The translations under genes and the position numbers were made by a program. A stretch of 64,000 nt of DNA, taken from Enterobacter vonholyi (GTDB lineage Bacteria > Pseudomonadota > Gammaproteobacteria > Enterobacterales > Enterobacteriaceae). Below the pieces are notes generated by a model. It was not told the DNA's origin. It made no database searches and saw only the letters and a list, made by a program, of their open reading frames with translations. The stretch covers positions 339,847 through 403,846 of the forward strand of contig NZ_VTUC01000002.1 of NCBI RefSeq assembly GCF_008364555.1, written 5' to 3'. Positions 1-8,304 of this stretch are shown piece by piece. Each line of letters starts with the position of its first letter. The first letter of the stretch is position 1.

Positions 1-70
1 TCGAACCCCCGATACGTTGCCGTATACACACTTTCCAGGCGTGCTCCTTCAGCCACTCGGACACCTCACC
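1..70 (-). tRNA. serX: tRNA-Ser (anticodon GGA), 3' part cut by window edge
   Basis: Read on the minus strand, the sequence begins GGTGAGGTGTCCGAGTGGCT at position 70, the 5' acceptor stem and D arm of a class II serine tRNA. The anticodon loop carries GGA (complement of 34-36), followed by a long variable arm and the start of the T loop (GGGGGTTCGA). About 18 nt of the 3' end, including CCA, lie outside the window. In E. coli the single GGA serine tRNA, serX, also precedes ghrA divergently, which supports the assignment. Confidence 0.95.
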
Positions 71-104
71 ATATTGTCATCCCGTTGTTGACGGGACGGG
101 CGCT

Positions 105-133
105 AATGTAAGGAAAAGCCGAACTGCCGTCAA
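105..133 (-). promoter_or_regulatory. serX promoter with GC-rich discriminator
   Basis: On the minus strand there is a -35 TTGACG (complement of 128-133), a 17-bp spacer and a -10 TACATT (complement of 105-110). They are followed by a GC-rich stretch (GCGCCCGTCCCG) before the tRNA. This is the usual form of a stable-RNA promoter under stringent control. The rest of 71-302 is non-coding and holds the upstream region of ghrA, for which I could not fix a promoter. Confidence 0.65.
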
Positions 134-302
134 CTCACTTTTTCAGTAATTTAGCGCGTTTAGACAAACTTCAGGCAACATGATTCTTAAATGTGCATAA
201 AATGCCTCTTTTATCAGCAACGCGGTTTCCTTATAAATTTGTTATGCTGACAATCCACTTGAAAATGAAAGCAAAACAGCGCAATAAAAGGCAGGAATGA
301 CC

Positions 303-1241
303 ATGGATATTCTCTTCTATCACCCTACATTTGATAACGCTTACTGGATTGACGCACTTTCGGCGGCGCTGCCCGGCGCACGCGTACGCGAGTGGAAGCG
401 CGGCGATAATGAACATGCTGACTATGCGCTGGTCTGGCATCCTCCGGTAGAAATGCTCCAGGGCCGCAAGCTGAAGGCCGTTTTTGCCCTGGGAGCCGGC
501 GTGGATTCCATTCTGAGCAAACTTAAGGCACACCCTGAAATGCTGCCGGAAGACGTTCCACTGTTCCGCCTGGAAGATACCGGAATGGGCCAGCAGATGC
601 AGGAATATGCCGTGAGCCAGGTTCTGCACTGGTTCCGCCGCTTTGATGACTATCAGGCATTTAAACAGCAGGCCCGCTGGGAGCCGCTGCCGGATTATCG
701 TCGTGAAGACTTTACCATCGGCATCCTCGGCGCGGGCGTGCTTGGCTCAAAAGTGGCTGAAGCCCTTGCTCCGTGGGGCTTTCCGCTGCGCTGCTGGAGT
801 CGCAGCCGCAAAGATTATCCGGACGTAGAGAGCTTTGCCGGGACGGATGAACTCCCGGCCTTTCTGAACGGGACGCGCGTGCTCATCAACCTGCTGCCCA
901 ATACGGCGGAAACGGTCGGTATCATTAATGAAGCGTTGCTCAATCAGCTCGTCGATCGGAGCTACCTGATGAACCTGGCGCGCGGGGTGCATCTGGTCGA
1001 GCCCGATCTGCTGAAGGCGCTGGACAGTGGAAAGCTTAAAGGTGCCATGCTGGATGTCTATAGCCGTGAGCCGCTACCCGCGGAAAGCCCGCTTTGGGCG
1101 CACCCGCGCGTCGCGATGACCCCTCACGTGGCCGCCGTGACGCGTCCGGCAGAAGCGGTGGCGTATATATCACATACCATCAGCGAACTGGAAAAGGGTA
1201 ACCCGGTCACCGGCCAGGTCGACAGACAGCGCGGCTACTGA
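303..1241 (+). CDS. ghrA: glyoxylate/hydroxypyruvate reductase A
   Basis: A 312-residue cytosolic D-2-hydroxyacid dehydrogenase that reduces glyoxylate and hydroxypyruvate with NADPH. The nucleotide-binding motif GAGVLG lies near residues 143-148. The family catalytic residues are visible as Arg in NLARG (about 227) and His in TPHVAA (about 275). An in-frame ATG exists six bases earlier at 297, but the AGGA at 293-296 touches it, whereas it is well spaced from the ATG at 303. The 303 start also gives the E. coli GhrA length. A strong terminator follows, so ghrA is probably a single-gene unit. Confidence 0.95.
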   Translation: MDILFYHPTFDNAYWIDALSAALPGARVREWKRGDNEHADYALVWHPPVEMLQGRKLKAVFALGAGVDSILSKLKAHPEMLPEDVPLFRLEDTGMGQQMQEYAVSQVLHWFRRFDDYQAFKQQARWEPLPDYRREDFTIGILGAGVLGSKVAEALAPWGFPLRCWSRSRKDYPDVESFAGTDELPAFLNGTRVLINLLPNTAETVGIINEALLNQLVDRSYLMNLARGVHLVEPDLLKALDSGKLKGAMLDVYSREPLPAESPLWAHPRVAMTPHVAAVTRPAEAVAYISHTISELEKGNPVTGQVDRQRGY

Positions 1242-1244
1242 GAT

Positions 1245-1268
1245 AAACCCGGCGTTCGCCGGGTTTTT
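1245..1268 (+). terminator. rho-independent terminator of ghrA
   Basis: An AACCCGGCG / CGCCGGGTT stem with a short TT-type loop is followed directly by a run of T, four bases after the ghrA stop codon. Confidence 0.9.
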
Positions 1269-1325
1269 GCTAATATTCGCCGCTGATAACTGCTATCCTT
1301 TGGAAAAACCGCAGAGGAGAGAGAG

Positions 1326-2063
1326 ATGTATCCCGTTGACCTGCATATGCACACCGTCGCCAGTACCCACGCTTATAGCAACCTCCATGATTATATCGCC
1401 CAGGCGAAGCTTAAAGGCATCAAGCTGTTCGCGATCACCGATCATGGCCCGGATATGGCTGATGCGCCGCACTACTGGCATTTTGTGAATATGCGGATCT
1501 GGCCACGTCTGGTGGACGGCATTGGGATACTGCGCGGCATTGAGGCAAACATCAAAAATACCGACGGTGAGATCGACTGCACCGGCCCGATGCTGACGTC
1601 TCTTGACCTTATCCTCGCTGGCTTCCATGAGCCGGTTTTTGCTCCTCAGGATAAAGAGACCAATACCGCGGCGATGATTGCCACCATTGCCAGCGGCAAT
1701 GTGCACATTATCAGCCATCCCGGTAACCCAAAATATCCGATTGATATTCAGGCTGTCGCGCAGGCGGCAGCGAAGCACCGCGTGGCGCTGGAGATTAATA
1801 ACTCCTCTTTTGTTCACTCGCGTAAGGGCAGTGAAGCCAACTGTCGCGCCGTGGCGGCCGCCGTGCGTGATGCGGGCGGCATGGTGGCGTTGGGCTCAGA
1901 TTCCCATACCGCGTTCACGCTGGGTGATTTCAGCGAGTGCCTGAAAGTGCTGAATGATGTTAACTTCCCGGAAGCGCAAATCCTGAACGTGACCCCACGC
2001 CGCATGCTCGATTTCCTTGAGTCCCGCGGAATGGAGCCGATTGCCGAATTTGCCGATCTTTAA
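1326..2063 (+). CDS. ycdX: PHP-domain metal-dependent phosphatase YcdX
   Basis: A 245-residue PHP-family protein. The metal-binding HxH is in DLHMHT (residues 6-10), followed by TDHGP near residue 40, a second histidine cluster (SHPGNP) and the C-terminal SDSH motif. E. coli YcdX binds a trinuclear zinc site, has phosphatase activity in vitro and is linked to swarming; its natural substrate is not settled. A GAGGAGAG ribosome-binding site precedes the ATG. Its stop is 21 bases from the ycdY start, so the two are probably co-transcribed. Confidence 0.93.
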   Translation: MYPVDLHMHTVASTHAYSNLHDYIAQAKLKGIKLFAITDHGPDMADAPHYWHFVNMRIWPRLVDGIGILRGIEANIKNTDGEIDCTGPMLTSLDLILAGFHEPVFAPQDKETNTAAMIATIASGNVHIISHPGNPKYPIDIQAVAQAAAKHRVALEINNSSFVHSRKGSEANCRAVAAAVRDAGGMVALGSDSHTAFTLGDFSECLKVLNDVNFPEAQILNVTPRRMLDFLESRGMEPIAEFADL

Positions 2064-2084
2064 TTGTGTAATGGAATAATAAAA

Positions 2085-2639
2085 ATGAACGAGTTTTCCA
2101 TCCTCTGCCGCGTGCTGGGTACGCTCTATTATCGCCAGCCGCAAGACCCGCTGTTGGTTCCGCTTTTTACGTTGATTCGTGAAGGCAAACTGGCGCAGAA
2201 CTGGCCGCTGGAACAGGATGATTTACTGGAACGTCTGCAAAAAAGCTGCGACATGCAGCAGATTGCGACGGACTACAATGCGCTGTTTGTCGGCGATGAG
2301 TGCCGCGTTTCGCCATACCGCTCAGCCTGGCAGGACGGGGCGACGGAAGCCGAAGTCCGCGCTTTCCTCTCCACCCGCGGTATGCCGCTGAGCGATACGC
2401 CGGCGGATCATATCGGTACGCTGCTGCTTGCTGCCTCCTGGATCGAAGACAACGCCGGGGATGATGAGAACGAAGCTATTGAAACCCTGTTCGAAACGTA
2501 CCTGCTGCCGTGGGTCGGAACATTCCTTGGTAAAGTCGAAGCGCATGCTACCTCGCCATTCTGGAGAACGCTGGCACCGCTGACCCGCGACGCGATCGCG
2601 GCGATGTGGGATGAGCTGGAAGAAGAGAATGAAGAGTGA
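2085..2639 (+). CDS. ycdY: TorD-family chaperone YcdY
   Basis: A 184-residue all-helical protein of the TorD/DmsD redox-enzyme maturation family. E. coli YcdY is reported to act as a chaperone for YcdX, raising its activity, which fits the tight ycdXY spacing. The family signature with YRSAW and DHIGTLLLAAS is present. The frame is open upstream to the ycdX stop, but the ATG at 2085 (MNEFSILCR) matches homologues and follows an A-rich, GGA-containing leader. The C-terminus is very acidic (DELEEENEE). Confidence 0.93.
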   Translation: MNEFSILCRVLGTLYYRQPQDPLLVPLFTLIREGKLAQNWPLEQDDLLERLQKSCDMQQIATDYNALFVGDECRVSPYRSAWQDGATEAEVRAFLSTRGMPLSDTPADHIGTLLLAASWIEDNAGDDENEAIETLFETYLLPWVGTFLGKVEAHATSPFWRTLAPLTRDAIAAMWDELEEENEE

Positions 2640-2650
2640 TTTAGATCACA
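2635..2650. promoter_or_regulatory. putative CRP site upstream of ycdZ
   Basis: AGTGA, six bases, then TCACA matches the CRP consensus TGTGA-N6-TCACA in all but one core position. It overlaps the ycdY stop codon and lies about 93 bases before the ycdZ ATG. The match is seen; CRP control of ycdZ is inferred. Confidence 0.6.
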
Positions 2651-2735
2651 TAAATTCTGCAACTACGCATTTCAATTTGCACATAATGTGCTTCTGATCG
2701 CATTTCTATGGTGCGCTTCTGCTAAGATGCGCGCC

Positions 2736-3218
2736 ATGAACATATTACTTTGTATCGCAATAACGACGGGCATTCTCTCCGGGCTTTGGGGATGGGTGGC
2801 CATGTCTCTCGGATTACTCAGCTGGGCCGGATTCCTTGGCTGTACGGCCTATTTCGCCTGCCCGCAGGGGGGCGTCAAAGGGCTCTTTATCTCTGGCTGC
2901 ACCCTGATGAGCGGCGTTATCTGGGCGCTGGTGATCATGAAAGGCAGCGCGCTGGCGCCGCATCTGGAGATGCTGGGATACGTGATGACGGGCGTTGTTG
3001 CCTTTTTAATGTGCATCCAGGCTAAGCATCTGCTGCTTTCATTTGTTCCTGGAACCTTTATGGGGGCGTGTGCGACCTTTGCAGGGCAGGGTGACTGGAA
3101 GCTGGTGGTCCCCTCACTGGTGCTGGGGTTGCTGTTTGGCTATGCCATGAAAAACAGTGGTCTTTGGCTGGCGTCGCGGCGGGAAAAAGCGCAAAACGTC
3201 ACGGCAGTGAGCGAATAA
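2736..3218 (+). CDS. ycdZ: DUF1097 inner-membrane protein YcdZ
   Basis: A 160-residue hydrophobic protein of the DUF1097 family with about four or five predicted membrane segments and no known function. The start was placed at MNILLCIAIT because it matches E. coli YcdZ; in-frame ATGs at 2688 and 2727 would add residues not seen in homologues. No convincing Shine-Dalgarno precedes any of the candidates. A CRP-like site overlaps the end of ycdY upstream. It converges on csgG across a shared terminator. Confidence 0.85.
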   Translation: MNILLCIAITTGILSGLWGWVAMSLGLLSWAGFLGCTAYFACPQGGVKGLFISGCTLMSGVIWALVIMKGSALAPHLEMLGYVMTGVVAFLMCIQAKHLLLSFVPGTFMGACATFAGQGDWKLVVPSLVLGLLFGYAMKNSGLWLASRREKAQNVTAVSE

Positions 3219-3249
3219 AAAAAGGCGAGATAATCATCTCGCCTTTTTT
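3217..3249. terminator. bidirectional terminator between ycdZ and csgG
   Basis: An 8-bp stem GGCGAGAT / ATCTCGCC with an AATC loop is flanked by A7 on the left and T7 on the right, so it can work for both convergent units. It overlaps the ycdZ stop codon. Confidence 0.92.
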
Positions 3250-3261
3250 ATGCGCTTCCTG

Positions 3262-4095
3262 TCAGGATTCCGGAGGGACTGACATATCGCGGTATTTCAC
3301 CAGTATCGGGTTCTGCACGTCTGCTTTGTTTTGCAGATCCCACAGCCCGCGGTCAATACCGTCGTTGATTAAGAAGATCACGCCGGTTTCAATGGCTGAC
3401 ATCAGACACATCATGACCGGCTCGTTGGAGGTGTAGCCAATTTCACCCTCCAGCAAACGCTGGTAATCGATGAAGCGGAATACCCCTGCCTGAACTTCAT
3501 AGGACAGTATGGTTTTGCTGGTGTTCACCGAAGAGAGCACTTCGCCTGTACTGACGTTGACCACACGCAGGTTAACGGCAATTTGGTCGAGCTGGTATTG
3601 GGTATCCGCGCCGATACCGAAATACCGCGCGCCCGCTCCACCCGATTTAACGTTACTTTCGTAGCCAATAATCGATCCTTCAATCATCACGTTCGCTGCC
3701 GCCAGAGATTCCAGAGGCGTACGGTTATTGGCCGCGACGGTACCATTTTCCTGTGCTGCACGAATGATTTTACGTTCATTCAACAGGTTCTGGAGACCCT
3801 GACGTTCCAGGGGAATAAACCAGTGCGAATCCTTGAGCGCGGTAACCAGCATCGCGGTGGCGCTTTGCGGCACGGCCGTGGAGAAGTTACTTGCCGGGTA
3901 AGGTTTGAATTGCCCGGTTTCATCCTGAATGTTGTATACGGAGACAAATATTTTCCCCGTTGGAGCAGGTAAATGCGTTAAATCACGATAACTCTGGGCC
4001 CGAGGCATTAATGTAGGTTTTGCAGCTTCTTTAGGTGGAGCAGTTAAACAACCGCTCAATAAGCACACTGCAACAAAAATCAGGAAGCGCTGCAT
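3262..4095 (-). CDS. csgG: curli secretion channel lipoprotein CsgG
   Basis: A 277-residue outer-membrane lipoprotein that forms the nonameric pore for export of CsgA and CsgB. The signal peptide ends in the lipobox LLSGC (Cys16). Counting from the mature Cys, Tyr51, Asn55 and Phe56 of the channel constriction are intact in YPASNF. Its length equals E. coli CsgG. It is the last gene of csgDEFG, 26 bases after csgF, and ends at a shared terminator. Confidence 0.98.
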   Translation of the reverse strand: MQRFLIFVAVCLLSGCLTAPPKEAAKPTLMPRAQSYRDLTHLPAPTGKIFVSVYNIQDETGQFKPYPASNFSTAVPQSATAMLVTALKDSHWFIPLERQGLQNLLNERKIIRAAQENGTVAANNRTPLESLAAANVMIEGSIIGYESNVKSGGAGARYFGIGADTQYQLDQIAVNLRVVNVSTGEVLSSVNTSKTILSYEVQAGVFRFIDYQRLLEGEIGYTSNEPVMMCLMSAIETGVIFLINDGIDRGLWDLQNKADVQNPILVKYRDMSVPPES

Positions 4096-4121
4096 GATCG
4101 TTGTCCTTATTTAGCTATTGT

Positions 4122-4535
4122 TTAAAAGTCAGTTGAATTACTTTGTAGACCGGAAACCTGAATGGTGGAGATTCTTCCGGTTTTACGATCGGTCACGTTC
4201 AACTGAAGCTGTCCGTCAGTGTTGGCGATATCAACGATAAAGTCGTTGGTCACCATCCGGCCGGGTTTACCGGTATTAATGTTGGTCAGTAACCCACCTA
4301 AAATCTGCGACTGAATAGCTTGAGTGAAGTTGTCCAGTGCGGACGGGGTATCAATGCTAAAATCCTTTAAGCTGGGATCCTTATAGGAGTTTTGCGCCTG
4401 AGCTTCATTCAGCAGGAACGCGCCGTTGTTAGGGTTACCGCCAAAGTTAGGGTTACGGAACTGAAACGTCATGTTTCCGGCCCAGCTTATGGGTGTTATT
4501 AGCATTATCGAAACAACTGCATATGCAATACGCAT
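4122..4535 (-). CDS. csgF: curli assembly protein CsgF
   Basis: A 137-residue protein with a cleavable signal peptide ending near SWA. The conserved mature N-terminus [16 protein letters not shown] is the part that inserts into the CsgG pore and makes its second constriction. CsgF reaches the cell surface and anchors the CsgB nucleator. It is one residue shorter than the E. coli protein. It lies between csgE and csgG in the operon order csgD-csgE-csgF-csgG. Confidence 0.97.
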   Translation of the reverse strand: MRIAYAVVSIMLITPISWAGNMTFQFRNPNFGGNPNNGAFLLNEAQAQNSYKDPSLKDFSIDTPSALDNFTQAIQSQILGGLLTNINTGKPGRMVTNDFIVDIANTDGQLQLNVTDRKTGRISTIQVSGLQSNSTDF

Positions 4536-4558
4536 GACAGCCTCCGCATATCGGTTCG

Positions 4559-4948
4559 CTAGAACTCGTCTTTTGCTAAATCGCTGGTGCTTAATAGGGC
4601 TTTATCTATTTGCAGGCGATTAATAGCGTCTTCTGATTGTGCCAGTGCCAGGGCTACGTTTTTATCGAAGTCCATTTTTGTGGGGAATAAAAACGTTTGA
4701 TAAATAACGTACTGATTAGCCGTTATTGTTATCCAACTTCCCCATCGTGCACTGGGCCGCTCGTTGATTGTTATATTACCGGTATAAGTACTGTCCCATT
4801 TATCACTAAAGGCACGGTAAAAACTGTGCCCGACCGATGAGACAGTGTGGTCTGTTAACAATCCGGGAACTTCGACCTCGACGGCCTTCAGATTCCCGGC
4901 AGCGAGCAGGAAACTCGCTGCGGCGATCCAACTCAACGTGCGCTTCAT
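4559..4948 (-). CDS. csgE: curli secretion adaptor CsgE
   Basis: A 129-residue periplasmic protein with a signal peptide of about 22 residues. CsgE forms a nonameric cap on CsgG and gates subunit export. Conserved features include [15 protein letters not shown] and the RPSARWG segment. Its start is four bases after the csgD stop, so translation of the two is probably coupled. Confidence 0.97.
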   Translation of the reverse strand: MKRTLSWIAAASFLLAAGNLKAVEVEVPGLLTDHTVSSVGHSFYRAFSDKWDSTYTGNITINERPSARWGSWITITANQYVIYQTFLFPTKMDFDKNVALALAQSEDAINRLQIDKALLSTSDLAKDEF

Positions 4949-4952
4949 GTGA

Positions 4953-5603
4953 TTAACGCCTGAGGTTATCGTTTGCCCACGAAACAGCCTGAGTTCTGTT
5001 TTTTACAGCTATCTTCTTGAAAAGATTATAAAGGTGCGTCTTTACCGTATTTTCGCTGATAAATAACGAACGGGCGATTTCAATATTTGAAGCACCAATG
5101 CGTAACTTATTCAGGATCTCTTTCTCACGGTGCGTGAGCAGTGCTGACTCTGAGCTGTTATAACGATAATTTCCCGAGTGCGTGATGAGATAACTGGCAA
5201 GCTTTTGCGAAAAATAACACTCTCCGCGCAATATACCTTGCAGACCCTCAACTACCCGGTCTTCTTCTTCTGTGACGTAGAACACGCCATTGATATGCGG
5301 CCAGCTTTCAATATCTCTGAAAGGATATTCGTCAGGCGTATTCAACAATAGCACTCGGATATTGTTGTTTTTCCTGCTTAAAATATCTTGCCAGTAATGG
5401 ACAAGTTTTTTATCTGCTTCCATCATATCGAAAAGAATGATGCTGCCAGGTGCAATATCATCAAAAGAACGTTGAATATTATGCAATTTCCCGTTCAGTG
5501 ATAAAGATTGCTTTAAATGTTGTAATAATGCTGTCGCTTGCAGAGAAGGTTTTGTGATCAACAGTAATGTATGACCATGTAAACTATGGACTTCATTATA
5601 CAT
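4953..5603 (-). CDS. csgD: LuxR-type biofilm master regulator CsgD
   Basis: A 216-residue transcription factor with an N-terminal receiver-like domain and a C-terminal LuxR helix-turn-helix (about residues 149-211; [12 protein letters not shown], then [14 protein letters not shown]). It activates csgBAC and cellulose-linked genes. It is first in the csgDEFG operon, with a GTGGGG ribosome-binding site about nine bases from the ATG. A long leader and an AT-rich control region lie upstream. Confidence 0.98.
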   Translation of the reverse strand: MYNEVHSLHGHTLLLITKPSLQATALLQHLKQSLSLNGKLHNIQRSFDDIAPGSIILFDMMEADKKLVHYWQDILSRKNNNIRVLLLNTPDEYPFRDIESWPHINGVFYVTEEEDRVVEGLQGILRGECYFSQKLASYLITHSGNYRYNSSESALLTHREKEILNKLRIGASNIEIARSLFISENTVKTHLYNLFKKIAVKNRTQAVSWANDNLRR

Positions 5604-5815
5604 GATGAAACCCCACTTTTTTTTGGCACCTGGCAGCTGCCCTCCTGTTTAAAAGAGGACACCAGAAGTACTGACAGATGTTGCACTGCTGTGTGTAGAA
5701 TCAGACCATAACCTCCACGGGGAGGTAAATATAAAACCAATTTCGTACATCTAATTTCAATCTAGCTTTTACGAAGTTTAAAGCAAGTGTTAAACATGTA
5801 ACATAATGTAAAAAT
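5604..5815 (-). promoter_or_regulatory. csgD leader, promoter and OmpR-type box
   Basis: On the minus strand, a -10 TATATT (complement of 5728-5733) would give a leader of about 118 nt. The leader holds a GGCAGCTGCC palindrome (5632-5641) just upstream of the ribosome-binding site, the region targeted in E. coli by OmrA/OmrB, McaS and other Hfq small RNAs. Upstream, 5791-5812 reads TTTACATTATGTTACATG, a good match to the OmpR site known in the E. coli csgD promoter. A perfect ACCTCC/GGAGGT repeat (5711-5726) sits at the expected start site. The site roles are inferred from E. coli. Confidence 0.7.
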
Positions 5816-6368
5816 CAATATTAATTTGTGAAATTCGGTTGTTTTGAATGGCGAGAATTGATGAGAAAGTTGTACACATAAATAGAGATGCACAGATTTT
5901 AAAAATCATACAAATATTTCCAATTGTTTGATTTGTATTGGTATTTATTATTTTTATAAAGCGATAATTTAGTATGAGTTACAGGTTGTTTCTAAGTTCA
6001 CGAATGAGCATGAGTCTGGCTTAAGAAAAGAAGTTTCGTGTCACGTGCTGAGAAAAAATGTTCTCATGCCGTTACGTTTAAACACCCCGGGGGGAGGCGT
6101 GGACAGCTTTTGTCTTGCTGTACAACCTTTTCGAAAAACGCATTTAATAAAAAATATAAGCTGGCCTGAATAAAGTGGTTTTTGATGTAAATTACGACTT
6201 TGTGGTGATCTGAAAAATAAAAATAAGCCGCGCGGGTGAGATATTTAAAATGTTTCAGCGGACATACTCTTCACCGTAACGACGCGTTAACACAATACGA
6301 ATCGTTTTTACATGTGACACTGTTATAGGGTTATGGAGTTATTCAATAACCAGGTCCAGGGTGACAAC
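5816..6368. promoter_or_regulatory. csgD-csgB intergenic control region with CsgD box
   Basis: This AT-rich, gene-free stretch separates the divergent curli operons; in E. coli the equivalent DNA binds OmpR, CpxR, IHF, H-NS and RstA. At 6233-6243, CGGGTGAGATA matches the CsgD consensus CGGGKGAKNKA at every position and lies about 126 bases before the csgB start. I see no coding frame or RNA gene here. A short GC block, CCCCGGGGGG, at about 6087-6096 is unexplained. Confidence 0.7.
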
Positions 6369-6824
6369 ATGAAATACACATCGTTATTTATGATGTTTAC
6401 ATTACTGGGTGCGCCTGGATTTGTAACCGCAGCGAATTCAGATTTAGCAAATGCTGAATATAACTTTGCGGTTAACGAATTAAGTCTTTCATCACTCAAT
6501 CAGGCAGCCATTATTGGTCAACAGGGTGTTTTCAATGACGCTCAGGTTCGCCAGGAAGGTTCGAAACTATTGTCCATTGTTTCCCAGGATGGGGCAGGCA
6601 ACAGAGCGAGAGTTGATCAATCAGGGAGTTACAATATAGCCTGGATCGATCAGAGCGGAAACGCGAATGATGCAGGTATTACGCAAGATGGATACGGTAA
6701 TAGCGCGAAAATTATCCAGAAAGGGTCGGGTAATAGAGCAAATATTACGCAGTACGGTACGCAGAAAACCGCAGTTGTAGTGCAGAAACAGTCGCAAATG
6801 GCGATTAACGTTATTCAACATTAG
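6369..6824 (+). CDS. csgB: minor curlin nucleator CsgB
   Basis: A 151-residue surface protein that nucleates CsgA polymerisation. A signal peptide of about 21 residues ends near VTA. It is followed by imperfect repeats of about 22 residues with the Gln/Asn pattern of curlins (for example IDQSGNANDAGITQ, then IIQKGSGNRANITQ). The basic C-terminal repeat (QKTAVVVQKQSQ) that anchors CsgB through CsgF is present. The ATG at 6369 follows CAGG by eight bases and gives the E. coli length; an ATG at 6333 would add 12 residues and has a poorly spaced site. Confidence 0.97.
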   Translation: MKYTSLFMMFTLLGAPGFVTAANSDLANAEYNFAVNELSLSSLNQAAIIGQQGVFNDAQVRQEGSKLLSIVSQDGAGNRARVDQSGSYNIAWIDQSGNANDAGITQDGYGNSAKIIQKGSGNRANITQYGTQKTAVVVQKQSQMAINVIQH

Positions 6825-6865
6825 CGCTTTCGCGACGACTTTAATCAATCCGATGGGGGTTTACC

Positions 6866-7318
6866 ATGAAATTTCTCAAAGTGGCAGCGCTTGCAGCAAT
6901 CGTAGTTTCTGGTAGTGCTATGGCGGGTTCTATTAATCAGGGCGGCTGGGGTCATGGGCATGGTCATGGCGGATACAGTGGTCCAAATTCAACCCTGAAT
7001 ATTTATCAGGACGGTGGCGGTAACTCCGCGGTTGCTCTGCAGACAGACGCCAGAAATTCCGTGCTGAATATTACCCAGAAAGGTGGCGGTAACGGCGCTG
7101 ACGTTGGTCAGGGTTCTGATGACAGTAAAATCAACCTGACCCAGAAAGGATTCGGCAACAGTGCAACACTTGATCAGTGGAACAGTAAAAAATCTGTTAT
7201 GAACGTTAGCCAGTCCGGCGGCTTTAACGGCGCACTCGTTGACCAGACTGCCTCTAACTCTACTGTCAACGTTACCCAGATCGGCTTTGGTAACCACGCG
7301 ACAGCTCATCAGTACTGA
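6866..7318 (+). CDS. csgA: major curlin amyloid subunit CsgA
   Basis: A 150-residue precursor with a 20-residue signal peptide (GSAMA cleavage). The mature N-terminal export segment is unusual: GWGHGHGHGGY in place of the glycine/asparagine-rich segment of E. coli. Five curlin repeats follow, beginning near STLNIYQ, SVLNITQ, SKINLTQ, SVMNVSQ and STVNVTQ, each with the conserved inward-facing Gln and Asn. The gene is 41 bases after csgB and is followed at once by a strong hairpin terminator. Confidence 0.98.
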   Translation: MKFLKVAALAAIVVSGSAMAGSINQGGWGHGHGHGGYSGPNSTLNIYQDGGGNSAVALQTDARNSVLNITQKGGGNGADVGQGSDDSKINLTQKGFGNSATLDQWNSKKSVMNVSQSGGFNGALVDQTASNSTVNVTQIGFGNHATAHQY

Positions 7319-7340
7319 TACTGAAATCTGTGCTACAAAA

Positions 7341-7367
7341 AAACAGGGCATCAGCCCTGTTTTTTTT
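7341..7367 (+). terminator. strong hairpin terminator between csgA and csgC
   Basis: A 7-bp stem ACAGGGC / GCCCTGT (7343-7349 with 7354-7360) and an ATCA loop are followed by eight T. It stands 22 bases after csgA and about 20 bases before the csgC ATG, so csgC should be expressed mainly by read-through. Confidence 0.88.
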
Positions 7368-7379
7368 CGGGAGTTCATC

Positions 7380-7712
7380 ATGAATACCTTAATTCTCCTG
7401 GCCGCGCTTTCCAGTCAGATCACCTTCAAAACGTCGCAGCAGGAAAATATGACCACCATTATTCCTCAGGTCACTCTGGCGCAGTCGTGTGATTGTCAGG
7501 TTCAGATTGTTTCTTTACGAGAAGGGCAGGGGGGGCAAAGTTCTTCCCGGCAGCAAAACACACTTTTTATACCCGCTAATCAGACGATTGATTTAATGCG
7601 CCTGAGTTTAAATATTAATGCAGGAGACACGGTAAAAATCGTTGTCACCGTTACAGATGGAAAATCGCTTCATTTATCACAACAGTGGTCGCCAGCGGAA
7701 CGTTCGCTATAA
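7380..7712 (+). CDS. csgC: periplasmic curli amyloid inhibitor CsgC
   Basis: A 110-residue Ig-fold periplasmic protein that blocks premature CsgA polymerisation. The short hydrophobic N-terminus (MNTLILLAALSS) acts as the signal, and the conserved CxC pair is present in SCDCQV. Homologue length and the CGGGAG ribosome-binding site support the ATG at 7380. The frame is open further upstream through csgA, but that is coincidental. It is separated from csgA by a terminator. Confidence 0.93.
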   Translation: MNTLILLAALSSQITFKTSQQENMTTIIPQVTLAQSCDCQVQIVSLREGQGGQSSSRQQNTLFIPANQTIDLMRLSLNINAGDTVKIVVTVTDGKSLHLSQQWSPAERSL

Positions 7713-7876
7713 AAATGTATTAAATCAATATGTTGTGAATGTTGCGGGTCTGTGACGTTGAGCTATGCTGATATCAGGGACCAGGTCGTTATGTTCCGTA
7801 ACGTGAAACTTCGTTTGCCGTAATAAATGAAGCGCGTTTACCCCTCATGGACGATTTTCATTTAGGAGTACCTATA

Positions 7877-8197
7877 ATGAACAACTATTTTGCTCGACTC
7901 GTAGCAGGTCTGGGTCTGGTCGTTTCTGCTTTGAGTATCCCGGCTTATTCGGCCACAGTTGTTGACGGCGGTGTCATTCATTTTCGCGGTGCTATCGTCG
8001 CCGACCCTTGTGAAATCACTCCGCAGAAGCAACAATTTGCAATGTCATGTCCAAATAATAACCGTATGCAAACGCGTATGGTCAGCTATGAAGAGGCGCT
8101 TAACGGGAAAGTGAGCGACTCAAACCTGGCAACGCTCAATATGAAATACCTTAATCCTGAAAAAACGCTTGCAGTTATTGAAATCCAGTATCGCTAA
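7877..8197 (+). CDS. ymdA: small exported protein YmdA
   Basis: A 106-residue protein with a clear signal peptide (cleavage near AYSA), an AGGAG site eight bases from the ATG, and two cysteines (DPCEI and MSCPN). E. coli YmdA is uncharacterised and sits at the same place after csgC. The mature start GGVIHFRGAIVADPCEI resembles the first strand of FimA-type fimbrial subunits, but the protein is far too short for a full pilin domain. The function is unknown. Confidence 0.8.
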   Translation: MNNYFARLVAGLGLVVSALSIPAYSATVVDGGVIHFRGAIVADPCEITPQKQQFAMSCPNNNRMQTRMVSYEEALNGKVSDSNLATLNMKYLNPEKTLAVIEIQYR

Positions 8198-8304
8198 TGC
8201 GCGTTCTCCCCGCCCTGCGGAGGAAGAGGATTTTTTCTGATAGTTTTTTCTCCCGGTCACCTCTGCGATACACTTAAGAAAAAGGCGGATTGCAGAGGGG
8301 CTTT

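Noticed and set aside
1..302. tRNA-Ser as an integration site with an adjacent island
   Set aside because: No integrase, direct repeat of the tRNA end or foreign-looking DNA follows; ghrA is next as in E. coli.
231..629. A 132-codon minus-strand frame at the ghrA start
   Set aside because: Overlaps the conserved ghrA coding sequence and its leader; no recognisable protein.
6085..6097. CCCCGGGGGGAGG block in the csgD-csgB region as an operator
   Set aside because: Too short and not matching any site I know; no inverted partner of useful length.
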